From positions 1 through 64,000 of the forward strand of contig NZ_ANFM02000017.1 in NCBI RefSeq assembly GCF_000333895.2: 64,000 bases of DNA, in the 5' to 3' direction. The DNA is from Grimontia indica (GTDB taxonomy: Bacteria > Pseudomonadota > Gammaproteobacteria > Enterobacterales > Vibrionaceae). Both the position numbers and the translations under genes were made by a program. Under the pieces are notes generated by a model. That model was not told where the DNA came from. It made no database searches and saw only the letters and a list, made by a program, of their open reading frames with translations. This document shows, in pieces, positions 27,309-36,342 of the stretch (position 1 is the first letter of the stretch; every line of letters starts with the position of its first letter).

Positions 27309-28316
27309 TTACTCCGGCATATCAAAACCGAAATGCAGGTAAGCACGTTGGCTTGCAATACGCCCTCTTGGGGTGCGCTGCAAATAGCCTTGTTGGATAA
27401 GGTAAGGCTCTAATACATCTTCAATTGTGTCTTTGGCTTCACCAATTGCCGCGGCAAGGTTATCCAAACCAACCGGACCACCATCAAACTTCTCGATAAT
27501 CGCCGTGAGAAGTTTTCTGTCCATGTAATCGAAACCTTGGTTATCGACATCCAACATATCCAACGCTTTTGATGCCACATCCGCATTGATACGGCCATCA
27601 GCTTTAACCTCGGCATAGTCGCGAACACGGCGAAGCAGACGGTTCGCAATACGCGGCGTGCCACGGGCACGACGAGCGATTTCAAACGCCCCTTCTTCAT
27701 CCATATCCAGATTCAGGCAATTCGCGCTGCGTTGAACAATGCCTTTTAGGTCAGCAATGTTGTAGTACTCAAGGCGCTGCGTAATACCGAAGCGGTCACG
27801 CAGTGGCGAGGTCAACGAACCAGCACGTGTCGTTGCACCCACCAGCGTAAATGGCGGCAAGTCGATCTTGATAGAACGCGCAGCCGGGCCTTCACCAATC
27901 ATGATATCCAGTTGGTAGTCTTCCATCGCTGGATACAACACTTCTTCCACGACAGGGCTCAAGCGGTGAATTTCATCAATGAAAAGCACATCGTTTGGCT
28001 CAAGATTGGTCAGAAGCGCCGCCAAGTCACCCGCTTTTTCCAGTACAGGACCAGAGGTCGTGCGAATGTTCACTTCCATTTCATTAGCAACAATATTTGC
28101 TAACGTGGTTTTACCCAGACCTGGAGGCCCAAAGATCAGCAAATGGTCGAGGGCTTCTTCACGTTTACGCGCCGCATGAATAAAGATTTCCATCTGATCA
28201 CGGACGTGATCCTGACCTTGATAATCCGACAACATCTTCGGGCGAATAGCGCGGTCAATGACGTCGTCTTCACGGCTCGGAGGTACCGTGCCCATCAGTC
28301 GATCAGCTTCAATCAT
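27309..28316 (-). CDS. ruvB: Holliday junction branch migration helicase RuvB
   Basis: 335-residue AAA+ motor that drives branch migration with RuvA. Walker [10 protein letters not shown] near residue 64, Walker B DEIHRL near 115, sensor [18 protein letters not shown], arginine finger region, and the C-terminal winged helix ending in TPRGR. It lies 14 bp after ruvA. Expected members of the SOS regulon; no LexA box was confirmed here. Confidence 0.98.
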   Translation of the reverse strand: MIEADRLMGTVPPSREDDVIDRAIRPKMLSDYQGQDHVRDQMEIFIHAARKREEALDHLLIFGPPGLGKTTLANIVANEMEVNIRTTSGPVLEKAGDLAALLTNLEPNDVLFIDEIHRLSPVVEEVLYPAMEDYQLDIMIGEGPAARSIKIDLPPFTLVGATTRAGSLTSPLRDRFGITQRLEYYNIADLKGIVQRSANCLNLDMDEEGAFEIARRARGTPRIANRLLRRVRDYAEVKADGRINADVASKALDMLDVDNQGFDYMDRKLLTAIIEKFDGGPVGLDNLAAAIGEAKDTIEDVLEPYLIQQGYLQRTPRGRIASQRAYLHFGFDMPE

Positions 28317-28330
28317 TCCAAATCACCCTA

Positions 28331-28960
28331 TTAGACCATTGAACGCAGCGCATCACGGATGATCGCCTCGCTCTTCATGCCATCAACGGCCACTTGCTTG
28401 ACCACTTTCTCAGCCTGTGCAGCTTTGTAGCCCAGTGCGATAAGCGCGCTGATCGCTTCATCTTTAGGATCATTCGATGCAGCAACAACGGTTTCATTGC
28501 TTGCCGCACGGCGGGCTGCAGCATCGGCATGTGGGGTAAACAGGTCGAAGGCATGCCAGTTTTTCAGGCGATCACGCATTTCGATCACCAAACGCTCTGC
28601 GGTTTTCTTACCTACGCCAGGGATTTTCACCAGAGTAGACACATCTTCGCGCTCTACGCTGTCGACAAATTGAGTTGCCGTCATACCGGAAAGAATCGCC
28701 AGGCCCAGTTTAGGACCGACGCCATTGGCTTTGATGACTTCGCGGAATAAAGCACGTTCGATGGTGGTGTTAAACCCGTAGAGGAGCTGCGCGTCTTCAC
28801 GCACAACGAAGTGAGTATAAATAATCGCTTCTTCACCCACTTCTGGCAATTCATAGAAGCAGCTCATAGGCATGCTGACTTCATAACCAACGCCATTAAC
28901 TTCCAGCAGGATTTCAGGGGGTTGCTTTTCAAGCAAAATTCCGCGTAATCGGCCAATCAC
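28331..28960 (-). CDS. ruvA: Holliday junction-binding protein RuvA
   Basis: Tetrameric junction-binding subunit. OB-fold N-terminus ([20 protein letters not shown]), two helix-hairpin-helix motifs ([16 protein letters not shown] and [18 protein letters not shown]) and a C-terminal UBA-like domain that contacts RuvB. I take the GTG at 28960 because the protein then begins M-IGRL as in the family; a TTG two codons upstream is possible. 209 residues. Upstream is an accessory block rather than ruvC, see findings. Confidence 0.95.
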   Translation of the reverse strand: MIGRLRGILLEKQPPEILLEVNGVGYEVSMPMSCFYELPEVGEEAIIYTHFVVREDAQLLYGFNTTIERALFREVIKANGVGPKLGLAILSGMTATQFVDSVEREDVSTLVKIPGVGKKTAERLVIEMRDRLKNWHAFDLFTPHADAAARRAASNETVVAASNDPKDEAISALIALGYKAAQAEKVVKQVAVDGMKSEAIIRDALRSMV

Positions 28961-29062
28961 AATCAAAACTCAAATTGTTGCTAATAATTGTGGTTAGGAT
29001 AATGAACAACTGGATAGATATCCAGTTTTAAAGCCGAGCATGTACTTGAAATGGCTATGCGA

Positions 29063-29182
29063 TCAGACTAATCCAACCCACTGCATGGTGTAACGAATGA
29101 AGTAGGCAAGTGCCGTCACAGCCAATACACCAGCCAGCCACAAGCCGATAAACCACGCAAACGCCTTGCTCTGTTTATTCAT
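29063..29182 (-). CDS. DUF2474 small subunit of the cyanide-insensitive bd oxidase
   Basis: A 39-residue single-helix protein (AWFIGLWLAGVLAVTALAYF) ending TMQWVGLV, like the DUF2474 peptides that follow cioB/cydB-2 genes and play the CydX-like role. Its ATG overlaps the cioB stop by 8 bp (ATGAATAA), so translation is coupled. A longer reading frame exists upstream but lies inside cioB. Confidence 0.85.
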   Translation of the reverse strand: MNKQSKAFAWFIGLWLAGVLAVTALAYFIRYTMQWVGLV

Positions 29183-30173
29183 GGTATCCCTCGTCTGCTC
29201 TGACCTTCCCGCGGAACACCCAGTAGGAATAGGCAGAATAAATGATGATGATTGGCAGCAAAACCACAGCGCCAGCAAGCAAGAATGTAAGGCTATTGTC
29301 TGGTGCAGCCGCATCCCAAAGGGTCACCGCCCTTGGCACCATGTAAGGGAATATACTGATGGCAAAACCAGCGAACGCCATCAGGTAAATCATCAGTGTC
29401 CAACAGTAAGCTGCACCAGCCCTTCGCGTACCCAACGCATGCCACAGTTGATAAGCTGCAAACGCTGAAATGGCCGGAATAAGGAAAAAGCCGGCAGCGT
29501 TCGGGAAAGTGAACCATCTCGCGGCGATATCGCTGGAGATAAACGGAAGCCAAACACTCACCACACCGATGGCTCCGAGGAACAAGAGGGTAAGTTTTTT
29601 GCACTTTGGAAAGAGCTTTTCTTCGATACTCCCGGAAGTCTTAATTAGTAGCCAGCAGCCACCGAGCAAGGTATATCCTGCCGTTACTGCAAGACCGCAG
29701 AAGAGAGAAAAAGGCGTCAGCCAGTCAAACCAGCCCCCAGCGTATTGCCTATCTGCAACTTCAATTCCTTGTAACAAGGTGCCGAGAATCATCCCTTGAG
29801 AAAAGGTTGCTACCATCGAACCGCCCGCGAAAGACCAGTCCCATAGGTAACGGCCTTTTTTGGTTCGATAGCGGTATTCAAACGCAACACCACGGAATAT
29901 GAGGCCAATCAGCATCGCAATGATTGGTGCGTAGACTGCAGGCATGATGATGGCATACGCCAAAGGGAATACCGCAAACAGGCCTCCCCCCCCCAATACC
30001 AGCCAAGTTTCATTGCCATCCCAGATGGGGGCAATAGAGTTCATTGCGGCATCTTTTTCGTCATCATTGAGCGAAGGAAACAGTATGCCAACACCAAGGT
30101 CGAAGCCATCAAGAATGACGTAGGCAAATACGGCAAAAGCGATTATCACTGCCCAGATAAGTGCGTAATCCAT
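29175..30173 (-). CDS. cioB: Cyanide-insensitive-type bd oxidase subunit II
   Basis: 332 residues, shorter than the canonical CydB at 24115-25251, with VILDGFDLGVGILFPS near residue 20, SIAPIWDGNETWLVLGGGGL near 47 and eight or more membrane helices. This is the CioB branch of the CydB family. The start overlaps the cioA stop by one base (TAATG), so the two subunits are coupled. Confidence 0.9.
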   Translation of the reverse strand: MDYALIWAVIIAFAVFAYVILDGFDLGVGILFPSLNDDEKDAAMNSIAPIWDGNETWLVLGGGGLFAVFPLAYAIIMPAVYAPIIAMLIGLIFRGVAFEYRYRTKKGRYLWDWSFAGGSMVATFSQGMILGTLLQGIEVADRQYAGGWFDWLTPFSLFCGLAVTAGYTLLGGCWLLIKTSGSIEEKLFPKCKKLTLLFLGAIGVVSVWLPFISSDIAARWFTFPNAAGFFLIPAISAFAAYQLWHALGTRRAGAAYCWTLMIYLMAFAGFAISIFPYMVPRAVTLWDAAAPDNSLTFLLAGAVVLLPIIIIYSAYSYWVFRGKVRADEGYHE

Positions 30174-31588
30174 TATGACTCCTTACCTGAGACGGGCTCT
30201 GGATTCACAGTAATATCTTTGGTTGAGTTACCATGTGAAAGCCGGGTGACAATGCGCCCATCCAAATCCTGCTCGTATTTGGTCGGCGATTTTCTCATCA
30301 GTTTCAGTAGGTAGTAGATACCCGCACCAAATATCACGAAATAGACCACCACGAACACAGCGAGCGAAGCACCAACCGCACTGGCATCAATCGGCGACAC
30401 GGATTCTGACGTTCGGAGTAATCCGTATACCGTGTATGGCTGACGTCCCACTTCGGTAGTCACCCACCCTGCCAATATCGCCAAAAAGCCACAAGGCGCG
30501 GCATATACGCAGGTCCTTAGGAACCATGACGTTTCATACAGGGTTTTCTTATAACGTAGCCACAGAGACACCAACCCCATACCCAGCATTAAGAAACCAA
30601 TAGCCACCATAATTCGGAAACTCCAGAACACAGTAGCAACTGGCGGCCTCTCTTCTGGCGGGACAGACTTTAGACCTTTTATCTCGCCATCAATAGAATG
30701 GGTAAGAATGATGCTGCCCAACTTTGGAATCTCGACTTTGTAATCAACTGTTTCGGTCTGTTCATTTGGAATACCAAACAGGATAAGGGGCGCGCCTTTT
30801 TGGGTTTCAAAGTGTCCTTCCATGGCGGCCACTTTCATAGGCTGATGTTCAAGCGTGTTGAGACCATGAAGGTCACCCGCGACAATTTGTATGGGTGTGA
30901 CCAAAACCGCCATCCACATACCCATCGAAAGGCTTATCCGCCCCAGCTCATTGTGTGGCGCGCGCAGTAAATGCCAAGCACCGACACCTGCCACCATAAA
31001 GGCCGTTGTCAGATACGCAGCGATGACCATGTGGACGAGGCGGTACGGGAAGGACGGATTGAACACGACTTCGAACCAGTCTGTGACGATAAATTGGCCT
31101 TTGTCATTGAAATCAAACCCAGCGGGGGTTTGCATCCAACTGTTTACTGACAGTATCCATGTGGCGGACAGTAAAGTGCCAAACGCTACGACTGCAACGG
31201 CCAGGAAATGAAGTTTAGGACCGACACGCTCGCGACCAAAAAGCATGATGCCGAGAAAACCCGCCTCGAGGAAAAACGCGGTGAGCACTTCATAACCCAT
31301 CAAAGGTCCAAGCACTGGGCCGGTTTTGTCGGAGAAGACACCCCAATTCGTGCCGAACTGGTAACTCATGACGATACCGCTCACCACACCCATACCGAAC
31401 GTGACGGCAAAAATTTTTGTCCAGTACTTAGAAAGCTCAAGGTATTGGTGCTGCTTGGTTTTCAAGTGCAGCGCTTCCAGCACCATGATGTAGCTGGCAA
31501 GCCCGATAGAAAAGGCAGGAAATATGATGTGAAAAGACACGGTGAACGCGAACTGAATTCGCGCCAGGTCTATGGCAAGCTCCGACAT
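30173..31588 (-). CDS. cioA: Cyanide-insensitive-type bd oxidase subunit I
   Basis: A 471-residue CydA homologue with a short Q-loop and the motif GRQPYTVYGLLRTSESVSP, characteristic of CioA rather than canonical CydA. It begins MSELAIDLARIQFAFTVSFH, with the heme His, at ATG 31588; GGAG lies 7 bases upstream, while the longer GTG frame (31600) would overlap that site. Such oxidases give respiration resistant to cyanide, sulfide or NO. Whether it also lacks heme d was not assessed. Confidence 0.9.
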   Translation of the reverse strand: MSELAIDLARIQFAFTVSFHIIFPAFSIGLASYIMVLEALHLKTKQHQYLELSKYWTKIFAVTFGMGVVSGIVMSYQFGTNWGVFSDKTGPVLGPLMGYEVLTAFFLEAGFLGIMLFGRERVGPKLHFLAVAVVAFGTLLSATWILSVNSWMQTPAGFDFNDKGQFIVTDWFEVVFNPSFPYRLVHMVIAAYLTTAFMVAGVGAWHLLRAPHNELGRISLSMGMWMAVLVTPIQIVAGDLHGLNTLEHQPMKVAAMEGHFETQKGAPLILFGIPNEQTETVDYKVEIPKLGSIILTHSIDGEIKGLKSVPPEERPPVATVFWSFRIMVAIGFLMLGMGLVSLWLRYKKTLYETSWFLRTCVYAAPCGFLAILAGWVTTEVGRQPYTVYGLLRTSESVSPIDASAVGASLAVFVVVYFVIFGAGIYYLLKLMRKSPTKYEQDLDGRIVTRLSHGNSTKDITVNPEPVSGKES

Positions 31589-31696
31589 ACCCAACTCCAC
31601 GAAACGTGAGTGACCCTAGTTGTAACGTCAAGATTTACGACTGAGATCACTTTTATGGAGAATTCATCATCAGAGGCGGCTTACCTAATAGAGGAA

Positions 31697-31722
31697 TAAA
31701 AAAAGCGAGCCACGCTCGCTTT
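31697..31722 (-). terminator. Terminator of the DUF3012 lipoprotein gene
   Basis: On the minus strand aaaaagcgagc-gtg-gctcgctttttttatt lies about 30 bases past the stop codon, and ahead of the cio promoter region. Confidence 0.85.
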
Positions 31723-31752
31723 TTAGTGTCAGGTTGAGGCTTAGTGTTTCGC

Positions 31753-31911
31753 TTAGAAAATGCAGTGTTTTGCAAAATCAGTCGCTTCATTGGTCGACCA
31801 ATCGCCTTTTGGTTTTTCTTTTAGCTCTTTGCACCACTCTTCACTGCCCACTTCCGGTGAACAGCCAGCAATCACAAACAGCACTGCAAATACAGCCAAC
31901 AGCTTTTTCAT
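31753..31911 (-). CDS. DUF3012-type small lipoprotein
   Basis: A 52-residue protein: signal peptide MKKLLAVFAVLFVIAGC with a lipobox IAGC (lipidated Cys17) and a 35-residue mature part with two further cysteines and the motif EEWCKELKEKPKGDW, as in DUF3012 proteins of Vibrionaceae. Function is unknown. ATG 31911 has AGGATT upstream. It has its own terminator. Confidence 0.85.
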   Translation of the reverse strand: MKKLLAVFAVLFVIAGCSPEVGSEEWCKELKEKPKGDWSTNEATDFAKHCIF

Positions 31912-32004
31912 CTTTGAATCCTATCCTTTCGAGTTATTTTCAACACTGCATCAGACTAACTACTCATCTGTAAAGTCACTCTGATAAGTAATGGAATTCA
32001 CCCG

Positions 32005-33807
32005 TCATTCGCCGACAATTTTTGCCGGTATTTCCTCGGTAGCAGACACCAACTGCAACGCAGCGAATTCGCGATAAAGTGGAGACGAAGCCATCAATTC
32101 ATCATGTGTTCCTGTGGCGACGATTTGCCCTTTATCCATTACCAGAATCTTGTCTGCATTAACCACGGTTGCCAGACGGTGAGCAATTACTATCGATGTT
32201 TTGTGCGACATAAGCTCATCAAGCGCTGATTTCACTTTGTGTTCACTCACGGCATCCAGCGCACTGGTGGCCTCATCCAGGAGGAGAATTGGGCGGTCTG
32301 CCAATATCGCGCGAGCTATTGAAATACGTTGCTTCTGACCACCTGACAAACGCACGCCACGTTCACCCAACTCAGTATGATAACCATCAGGAAACTCCAC
32401 GATAAAGTCATGCGCTCTCGCCGCTTTACAGGCAGCTATCACAGCTTCTTCGCTGGCTTCAGGCGCGCCATAACGCACGTTCTCAAGCACAGTGGTCGCG
32501 AAAATGACCGACTCTTGCGGTACCAGCGCAAATTGCTTTCTCAAGGTTTCAATCGAGAGGTCTGAAATGCTGACGCCATCAATATCAATGTGCCCTTCCT
32601 GAACATCAAAAAAGCGTTGAAGCAGTGCAAAAACAGTACTTTTCCCGGCTCCGCTTGGGCCAACCAACGCGATACGCTCGCCCGCTTTCACATCAAAAGA
32701 GAGTGAATGAAACACCGGAAGGTTTTCGTCACCGGGATAGGCGAAAGAGACACCATCAAAACGGACTGTGCCTGAAACGGGTTCCGTTAACTGGCGGGGG
32801 CTCTGTGGCTCCTGAATGTCCTGCTCCATTTGGGATAATTCAATCAGGCGTTCAGTCGCACCGGCTGCACGTTGAATGTCCCCAATCACTTCGCCAATGG
32901 TGGCCACACCACCCGCCACTAACAAGGCATAAAACATAAAGGCTGACAGCTGGCCTGCGGTCAATGAGCTGTCCAAAACGCTCAATGCGCCAACCCAAGT
33001 GACCAGCACAATCGCTACAATAGAGAGAAACACCACAGAGCCCATTAAGGTCGCGCGGTAGCGGATACGCGTTTTGGCAGCATCCATAACCGACTCGACG
33101 CGACCATTGAAATGATGAGCATCAGCCTCTTCATGGCTGTAAGATTGGACAGTGCGAATTTCATGGAGCGTTTCATCCACATGGGCGCCAAGATCAGCCA
33201 CCCGGTCTTGACTCACACGAGCCAGTCGACGCACTTTACGCCCCAACACGAAAATCGGCACCAAGACGACTGGCACCGCGAGCAACACAAGTCCAGTCAA
33301 CGTGATGCTGGTAAATGCCATCATTACCAAACCGCCGATCACAGATACCCCAGAGCGCAGTGCCATTGAAAGACTGGAACCCACTACCGTCTGCAGGAGC
33401 GTTGTGTCTGCGGTAAATCGACTGATGACTTCACCGGTTCTTTCTTTGGCGTAAAACGAAGGTGAGAGTTTGAGAAGATGGTGATACACCGTCATGCGGA
33501 TATCCGCACTAACACGTTCACCAAGCCAGCTCATCAGGTAAAAACGACAGAAAGTGGCAAAACCACTCACCACAGTAATACCCAGAATCACCAACACCAA
33601 TTTATTTAACTCGTTGGCATTGCCGGAGAGAAAGCCTTCATCAACAACAAGCTTCACAGCTTGCCCAAGAGCCAGCCAGCTTAGGGAGCCAAGGAAAAGG
33701 AAGAAAACTGCAGCGATAACTTTGCTGCGATAAGGCAGTAGATAAGCAGCAATCCATTTAAGGACTGAGCGGGTACTCGAAGACTGTTGGGAATTTTGCT
33801 GGGACAA
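32005..33807 (-). CDS. MsbA-like ABC exporter (permease-ATPase fusion)
   Basis: A 600-residue half-transporter: six membrane helices (about 15-305), then an ATPase with Walker A GPSGAGKST, signature LSGGQKQR, Walker B ILLLDEAT and the switch His in IVIAHRLATV. It is of the MsbA-related exporter type and probably acts as a homodimer; lipid or drug export is likely, with the substrate unknown. I prefer TTG 33807 (LSQQNSQQ), since GAGAGAG lies 8 bases upstream; GTG 33816 would touch the ribosome site. The ribosome site is inside an 11-bp inverted repeat. It follows the DoxX gene. Confidence 0.85.
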   Translation of the reverse strand: MSQQNSQQSSSTRSVLKWIAAYLLPYRSKVIAAVFFLFLGSLSWLALGQAVKLVVDEGFLSGNANELNKLVLVILGITVVSGFATFCRFYLMSWLGERVSADIRMTVYHHLLKLSPSFYAKERTGEVISRFTADTTLLQTVVGSSLSMALRSGVSVIGGLVMMAFTSITLTGLVLLAVPVVLVPIFVLGRKVRRLARVSQDRVADLGAHVDETLHEIRTVQSYSHEEADAHHFNGRVESVMDAAKTRIRYRATLMGSVVFLSIVAIVLVTWVGALSVLDSSLTAGQLSAFMFYALLVAGGVATIGEVIGDIQRAAGATERLIELSQMEQDIQEPQSPRQLTEPVSGTVRFDGVSFAYPGDENLPVFHSLSFDVKAGERIALVGPSGAGKSTVFALLQRFFDVQEGHIDIDGVSISDLSIETLRKQFALVPQESVIFATTVLENVRYGAPEASEEAVIAACKAARAHDFIVEFPDGYHTELGERGVRLSGGQKQRISIARAILADRPILLLDEATSALDAVSEHKVKSALDELMSHKTSIVIAHRLATVVNADKILVMDKGQIVATGTHDELMASSPLYREFAALQLVSATEEIPAKIVGE

Positions 33808-33814
33808 GATAATC

Positions 33815-33880
33815 ACTCTCTCGCTTTCTATCGCTATTGGCTACCACGTTACAACAAGTTGCGATGCTCAGCGAGAGAGT
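33815..33880 (-). promoter_or_regulatory. Hairpin enclosing the ribosome-binding site of the ABC exporter
   Basis: ACTCTCTCGCT (33815-33825, plus strand) and AGCGAGAGAGT (33870-33880) are a perfect 11-bp inverted repeat 44 bases apart. In the minus-strand mRNA the 3' arm is AGCGAGAGAGU and holds the GAGAGAG ribosome site of the exporter, so folding would hide it. The 5' arm starts 9 bases after the doxX-like gene's stop. The pairing is seen directly; regulation is inferred. Confidence 0.5.
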
Positions 33881-33889
33881 AAACCGAGA

Positions 33890-34315
33890 TTAATCGACTT
33901 CTTCGCGGTCACCTTTTCTTGTTTGATAAAGCAAGAATGCCGCCGACAGCCAAACCAAACATGCCATCACAAACAAGGTGCCGCCGTCGTTTCCAACCAC
34001 TTCACCTGCCTCATTAAACGCTGGCTGCGCAACACCGATTGGTGTAAACAAGTGGAAGAAAATCGCGCCAGTCATAGTACCAACAGCCATCAGAGCGCCC
34101 AAAGCATGAAGACGTGTAAACAGTAGAATCGAGGCGATCAGTTCAACAATACCTACCATATAAGCGCCGTATTTGCCGAACCAAGCCAGTCCAGACCAAT
34201 CTCCCAGCGTACCGAAAATAAACTCAGTTTCCGGTGAACCCGAAAACTTGAAGAACAGCGACTGAATAAACACAAACGCGATAAAGATGCACAAGCCTGT
34301 TTTTAAGTATTTCAT
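33890..34315 (-). CDS. DoxX family membrane protein
   Basis: 141 residues with four hydrophobic helices and the DoxX layout (GLCIFIAFVFIQSLFFKFSG; YMVGIVELIASILLFTRLHALGALMAVG). The family is linked to quinone or thiol redox in other bacteria but no activity can be assigned here. AAGG lies ahead of the ATG; 82 bp separate it from the ABC exporter. Confidence 0.75.
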   Translation of the reverse strand: MKYLKTGLCIFIAFVFIQSLFFKFSGSPETEFIFGTLGDWSGLAWFGKYGAYMVGIVELIASILLFTRLHALGALMAVGTMTGAIFFHLFTPIGVAQPAFNEAGEVVGNDGGTLFVMACLVWLSAAFLLYQTRKGDREEVD

Positions 34316-34552
34316 GGTTATCCCTTAAGTGAAAATTCTCTTATTAACAGTAGATTGTCTTTAGAGGGTTTCCATTTCACCTCAATGAGAAACTCATACT
34401 TTTTTCGTTTTTAAACTGGTTAACAACTTGCACTGGCTCGACTTTTATAGGCGCACAACGTTACCCGCATCGCAAGCCTATCAATCAGTAAAGCTTCCTC
34501 AGCCAACCCAATTAAAGTATGAGCCGCAATATTCGATTAAAGGAATAATACA
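34316..34552. other. Intergenic region between DoxX and LRR lipoprotein genes
   Basis: 237 noncoding bases between divergent genes. Both promoters should lie here; no promoter, operator or repeat could be called with confidence. Confidence 0.4.
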
Positions 34553-35764
34553 ATGAGAGTTAAAGGAATTTTAACCACAATGGTTTCCCTCTTTCTAGCG
34601 GGATGTGGTGGTGGCGGTTCATCTTCAGGCAACGCATCCACCCCACTTTCAAGCGTGTCATTTTCTGATCCAGCTCTTCAAGCTTGTGTATCAGACTCTG
34701 GTGCTTCCAACATCGAGAACATAGAAATTCTGGAGTGCACAGGAAAAGGAATTAAAGATCTCAGCGGAATTGAAGTCCTCTCTAGCATGTACATTTTAGA
34801 TGTATCAGGCAATGAGTTAAGTTCGCTAGACGTCTCGGGGATGACTAACCTAGCTTCGATATATGCAAACGATAATCAGCTAGAGAACGCTGCACTGCCA
34901 GCATCCAAGTCTCTGCAATATTTAGATTTGAGTGATAACTTGTTAACAGCTATCGATGTATCCTCCTTCCCCGACCTCTTACTGTTCGATGCTGGGGGTA
35001 ACTCTCTTAGCGCCATCGATGTGTCTGTAAATACAAAACTAGAGAAACTCACACTTGATGACAATGGCATTACCAATTTAGACCTTTCAAGTAACGCTCA
35101 ACTTAAAGAACTTAATATCAATGATAATCAGATCACTGACTTAAACTTGTCTTCCAATACCGCATTGATTTCTGTTCTAGCTTTTTCAAACAAGATTGCG
35201 ACATTTACAGAACCTAATAGCAACTCTCTGGATAGTCTATTCCTAAGCAGTAATGAGCTTGCAGAATTTAACTTAAGTCAAAACACTCAAGTTACACAAT
35301 TAGCATTATCGGACAACAACCTTTCGTCTCTGGACGTATCGACACTTACAAATTTGGACTTTCTGGAAATTTCAGGAAATGGGGTAGGGAATATCGATTT
35401 AAGTCAAAACCCGTTATTAGAGGTTCTTGACGTCTCTGGTACTGCGGCAACTAGTCTTGATGTCACTAATAATCCAAAGATTTACTCGCTACTGGCCTCA
35501 AACAACCAACTGACAAATATCGATGTTTCAGGTAACCCTAACTTACTTTGGCTCAGTGTCAGCATGAACCAATTAACATCAGTCGATTTAAACAATAATC
35601 CTAGACTTGAGTCTTTCACTGGGTGGTCGAATCAGATCACATCAATTAATTTCACGTCTAACCCGAAAATTGACTCAATTCAGTTAATTGCTAACCCCCT
35701 GAATGATGATACAAAGCAGCATCTAGAGACTCTTAGAAGTAACGGAGTTACAGTAAGCTACTAA
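34553..35764 (+). CDS. Leucine-rich-repeat lipoprotein
   Basis: 403 residues: signal peptide with lipobox FLAGC (Cys18), a Gly/Ser linker (GGGGSSSG), then about 13 to 14 leucine-rich repeats of roughly 21 residues with the pattern LxxLDVSxNxxLxxLxLxxNxIT (internalin/bacterial type) up to the end. The protein is most likely anchored to the outer membrane; LRR surface proteins bind other proteins, but the partner here is unknown. AAAGGAAT precedes the ATG. It has its own terminator and sits divergent from the DoxX gene. Confidence 0.8.
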   Translation: MRVKGILTTMVSLFLAGCGGGGSSSGNASTPLSSVSFSDPALQACVSDSGASNIENIEILECTGKGIKDLSGIEVLSSMYILDVSGNELSSLDVSGMTNLASIYANDNQLENAALPASKSLQYLDLSDNLLTAIDVSSFPDLLLFDAGGNSLSAIDVSVNTKLEKLTLDDNGITNLDLSSNAQLKELNINDNQITDLNLSSNTALISVLAFSNKIATFTEPNSNSLDSLFLSSNELAEFNLSQNTQVTQLALSDNNLSSLDVSTLTNLDFLEISGNGVGNIDLSQNPLLEVLDVSGTAATSLDVTNNPKIYSLLASNNQLTNIDVSGNPNLLWLSVSMNQLTSVDLNNNPRLESFTGWSNQITSINFTSNPKIDSIQLIANPLNDDTKQHLETLRSNGVTVSY

Positions 35765-35773
35765 ATCATTCAG

Positions 35774-35802
35774 AAAAAAAGCAGCCATTTGGCTGCTTTT
35801 TT
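35774..35802. terminator. Bidirectional terminator between LRR lipoprotein gene and ruvC
   Basis: The stem aaaagcagcc/ggctgctttt with an ATTT loop, flanked by A and T runs, serves the two convergent genes. Confidence 0.85.
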
Positions 35803-35814
35803 ATCAAGCGAAAA

Positions 35815-36336
35815 CTATCTATACCGCCCGCGCCTTGCGCTCTTCGCCTGCCCAGCCATCGCCACCAGCGTGTGGTTGGTATGGGCATGACAAATCGCCA
35901 CAGCCAAGGCGTCGGCTGCATCGGCTTGAGGGGTGGATGGCAGTTTGAGCATATGAACAACCATGTGTTGAACCTGCTTCTTATCTGCACTGCCTTTGCC
36001 GACCACAGCCTGCTTGATCAAACGTGCTGCGTATTCAGAAACAGGTAACCCCGCATTGACAGCAGCAACAATAGCACTTCCACGAGCCTGACCGAGCTTA
36101 AGTGCTGAATCTGCATTGCGCGCCATAAACACTTGCTCGATGGCAAACGTATCCGGCTGGAACTGGGTAATCACTTCGCTGACACCAGCATAAATCTGGC
36201 CTAATCGCCCGGCCAAATCTTCAGAATCTGTACGGATACAACCGCTGCCAAGATATTCCAGATGTCTGCCTTGATGGCGGATCACGCCGTAGCCAGTGAT
36301 CCGCGAACCCGGGTCAATCCCGAGAATAATAGCCAC
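35815..36336 (-). CDS. ruvC: Holliday junction resolvase RuvC
   Basis: 173-residue endonuclease that cuts junctions moved by RuvAB. It has the RNase H-like fold with catalytic acids Asp7 ([13 protein letters not shown]), Glu near 67 (FAIEQVF) and the C-terminal Asp pair ([16 protein letters not shown]). It lies 6 bp after yebC, as usual, but a ~7-kb block separates it from ruvA. Confidence 0.97.
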   Translation of the reverse strand: MAIILGIDPGSRITGYGVIRHQGRHLEYLGSGCIRTDSEDLAGRLGQIYAGVSEVITQFQPDTFAIEQVFMARNADSALKLGQARGSAIVAAVNAGLPVSEYAARLIKQAVVGKGSADKKQVQHMVVHMLKLPSTPQADAADALAVAICHAHTNHTLVAMAGQAKSARRGRYR

Positions 36337-36342
36337 GTATGA

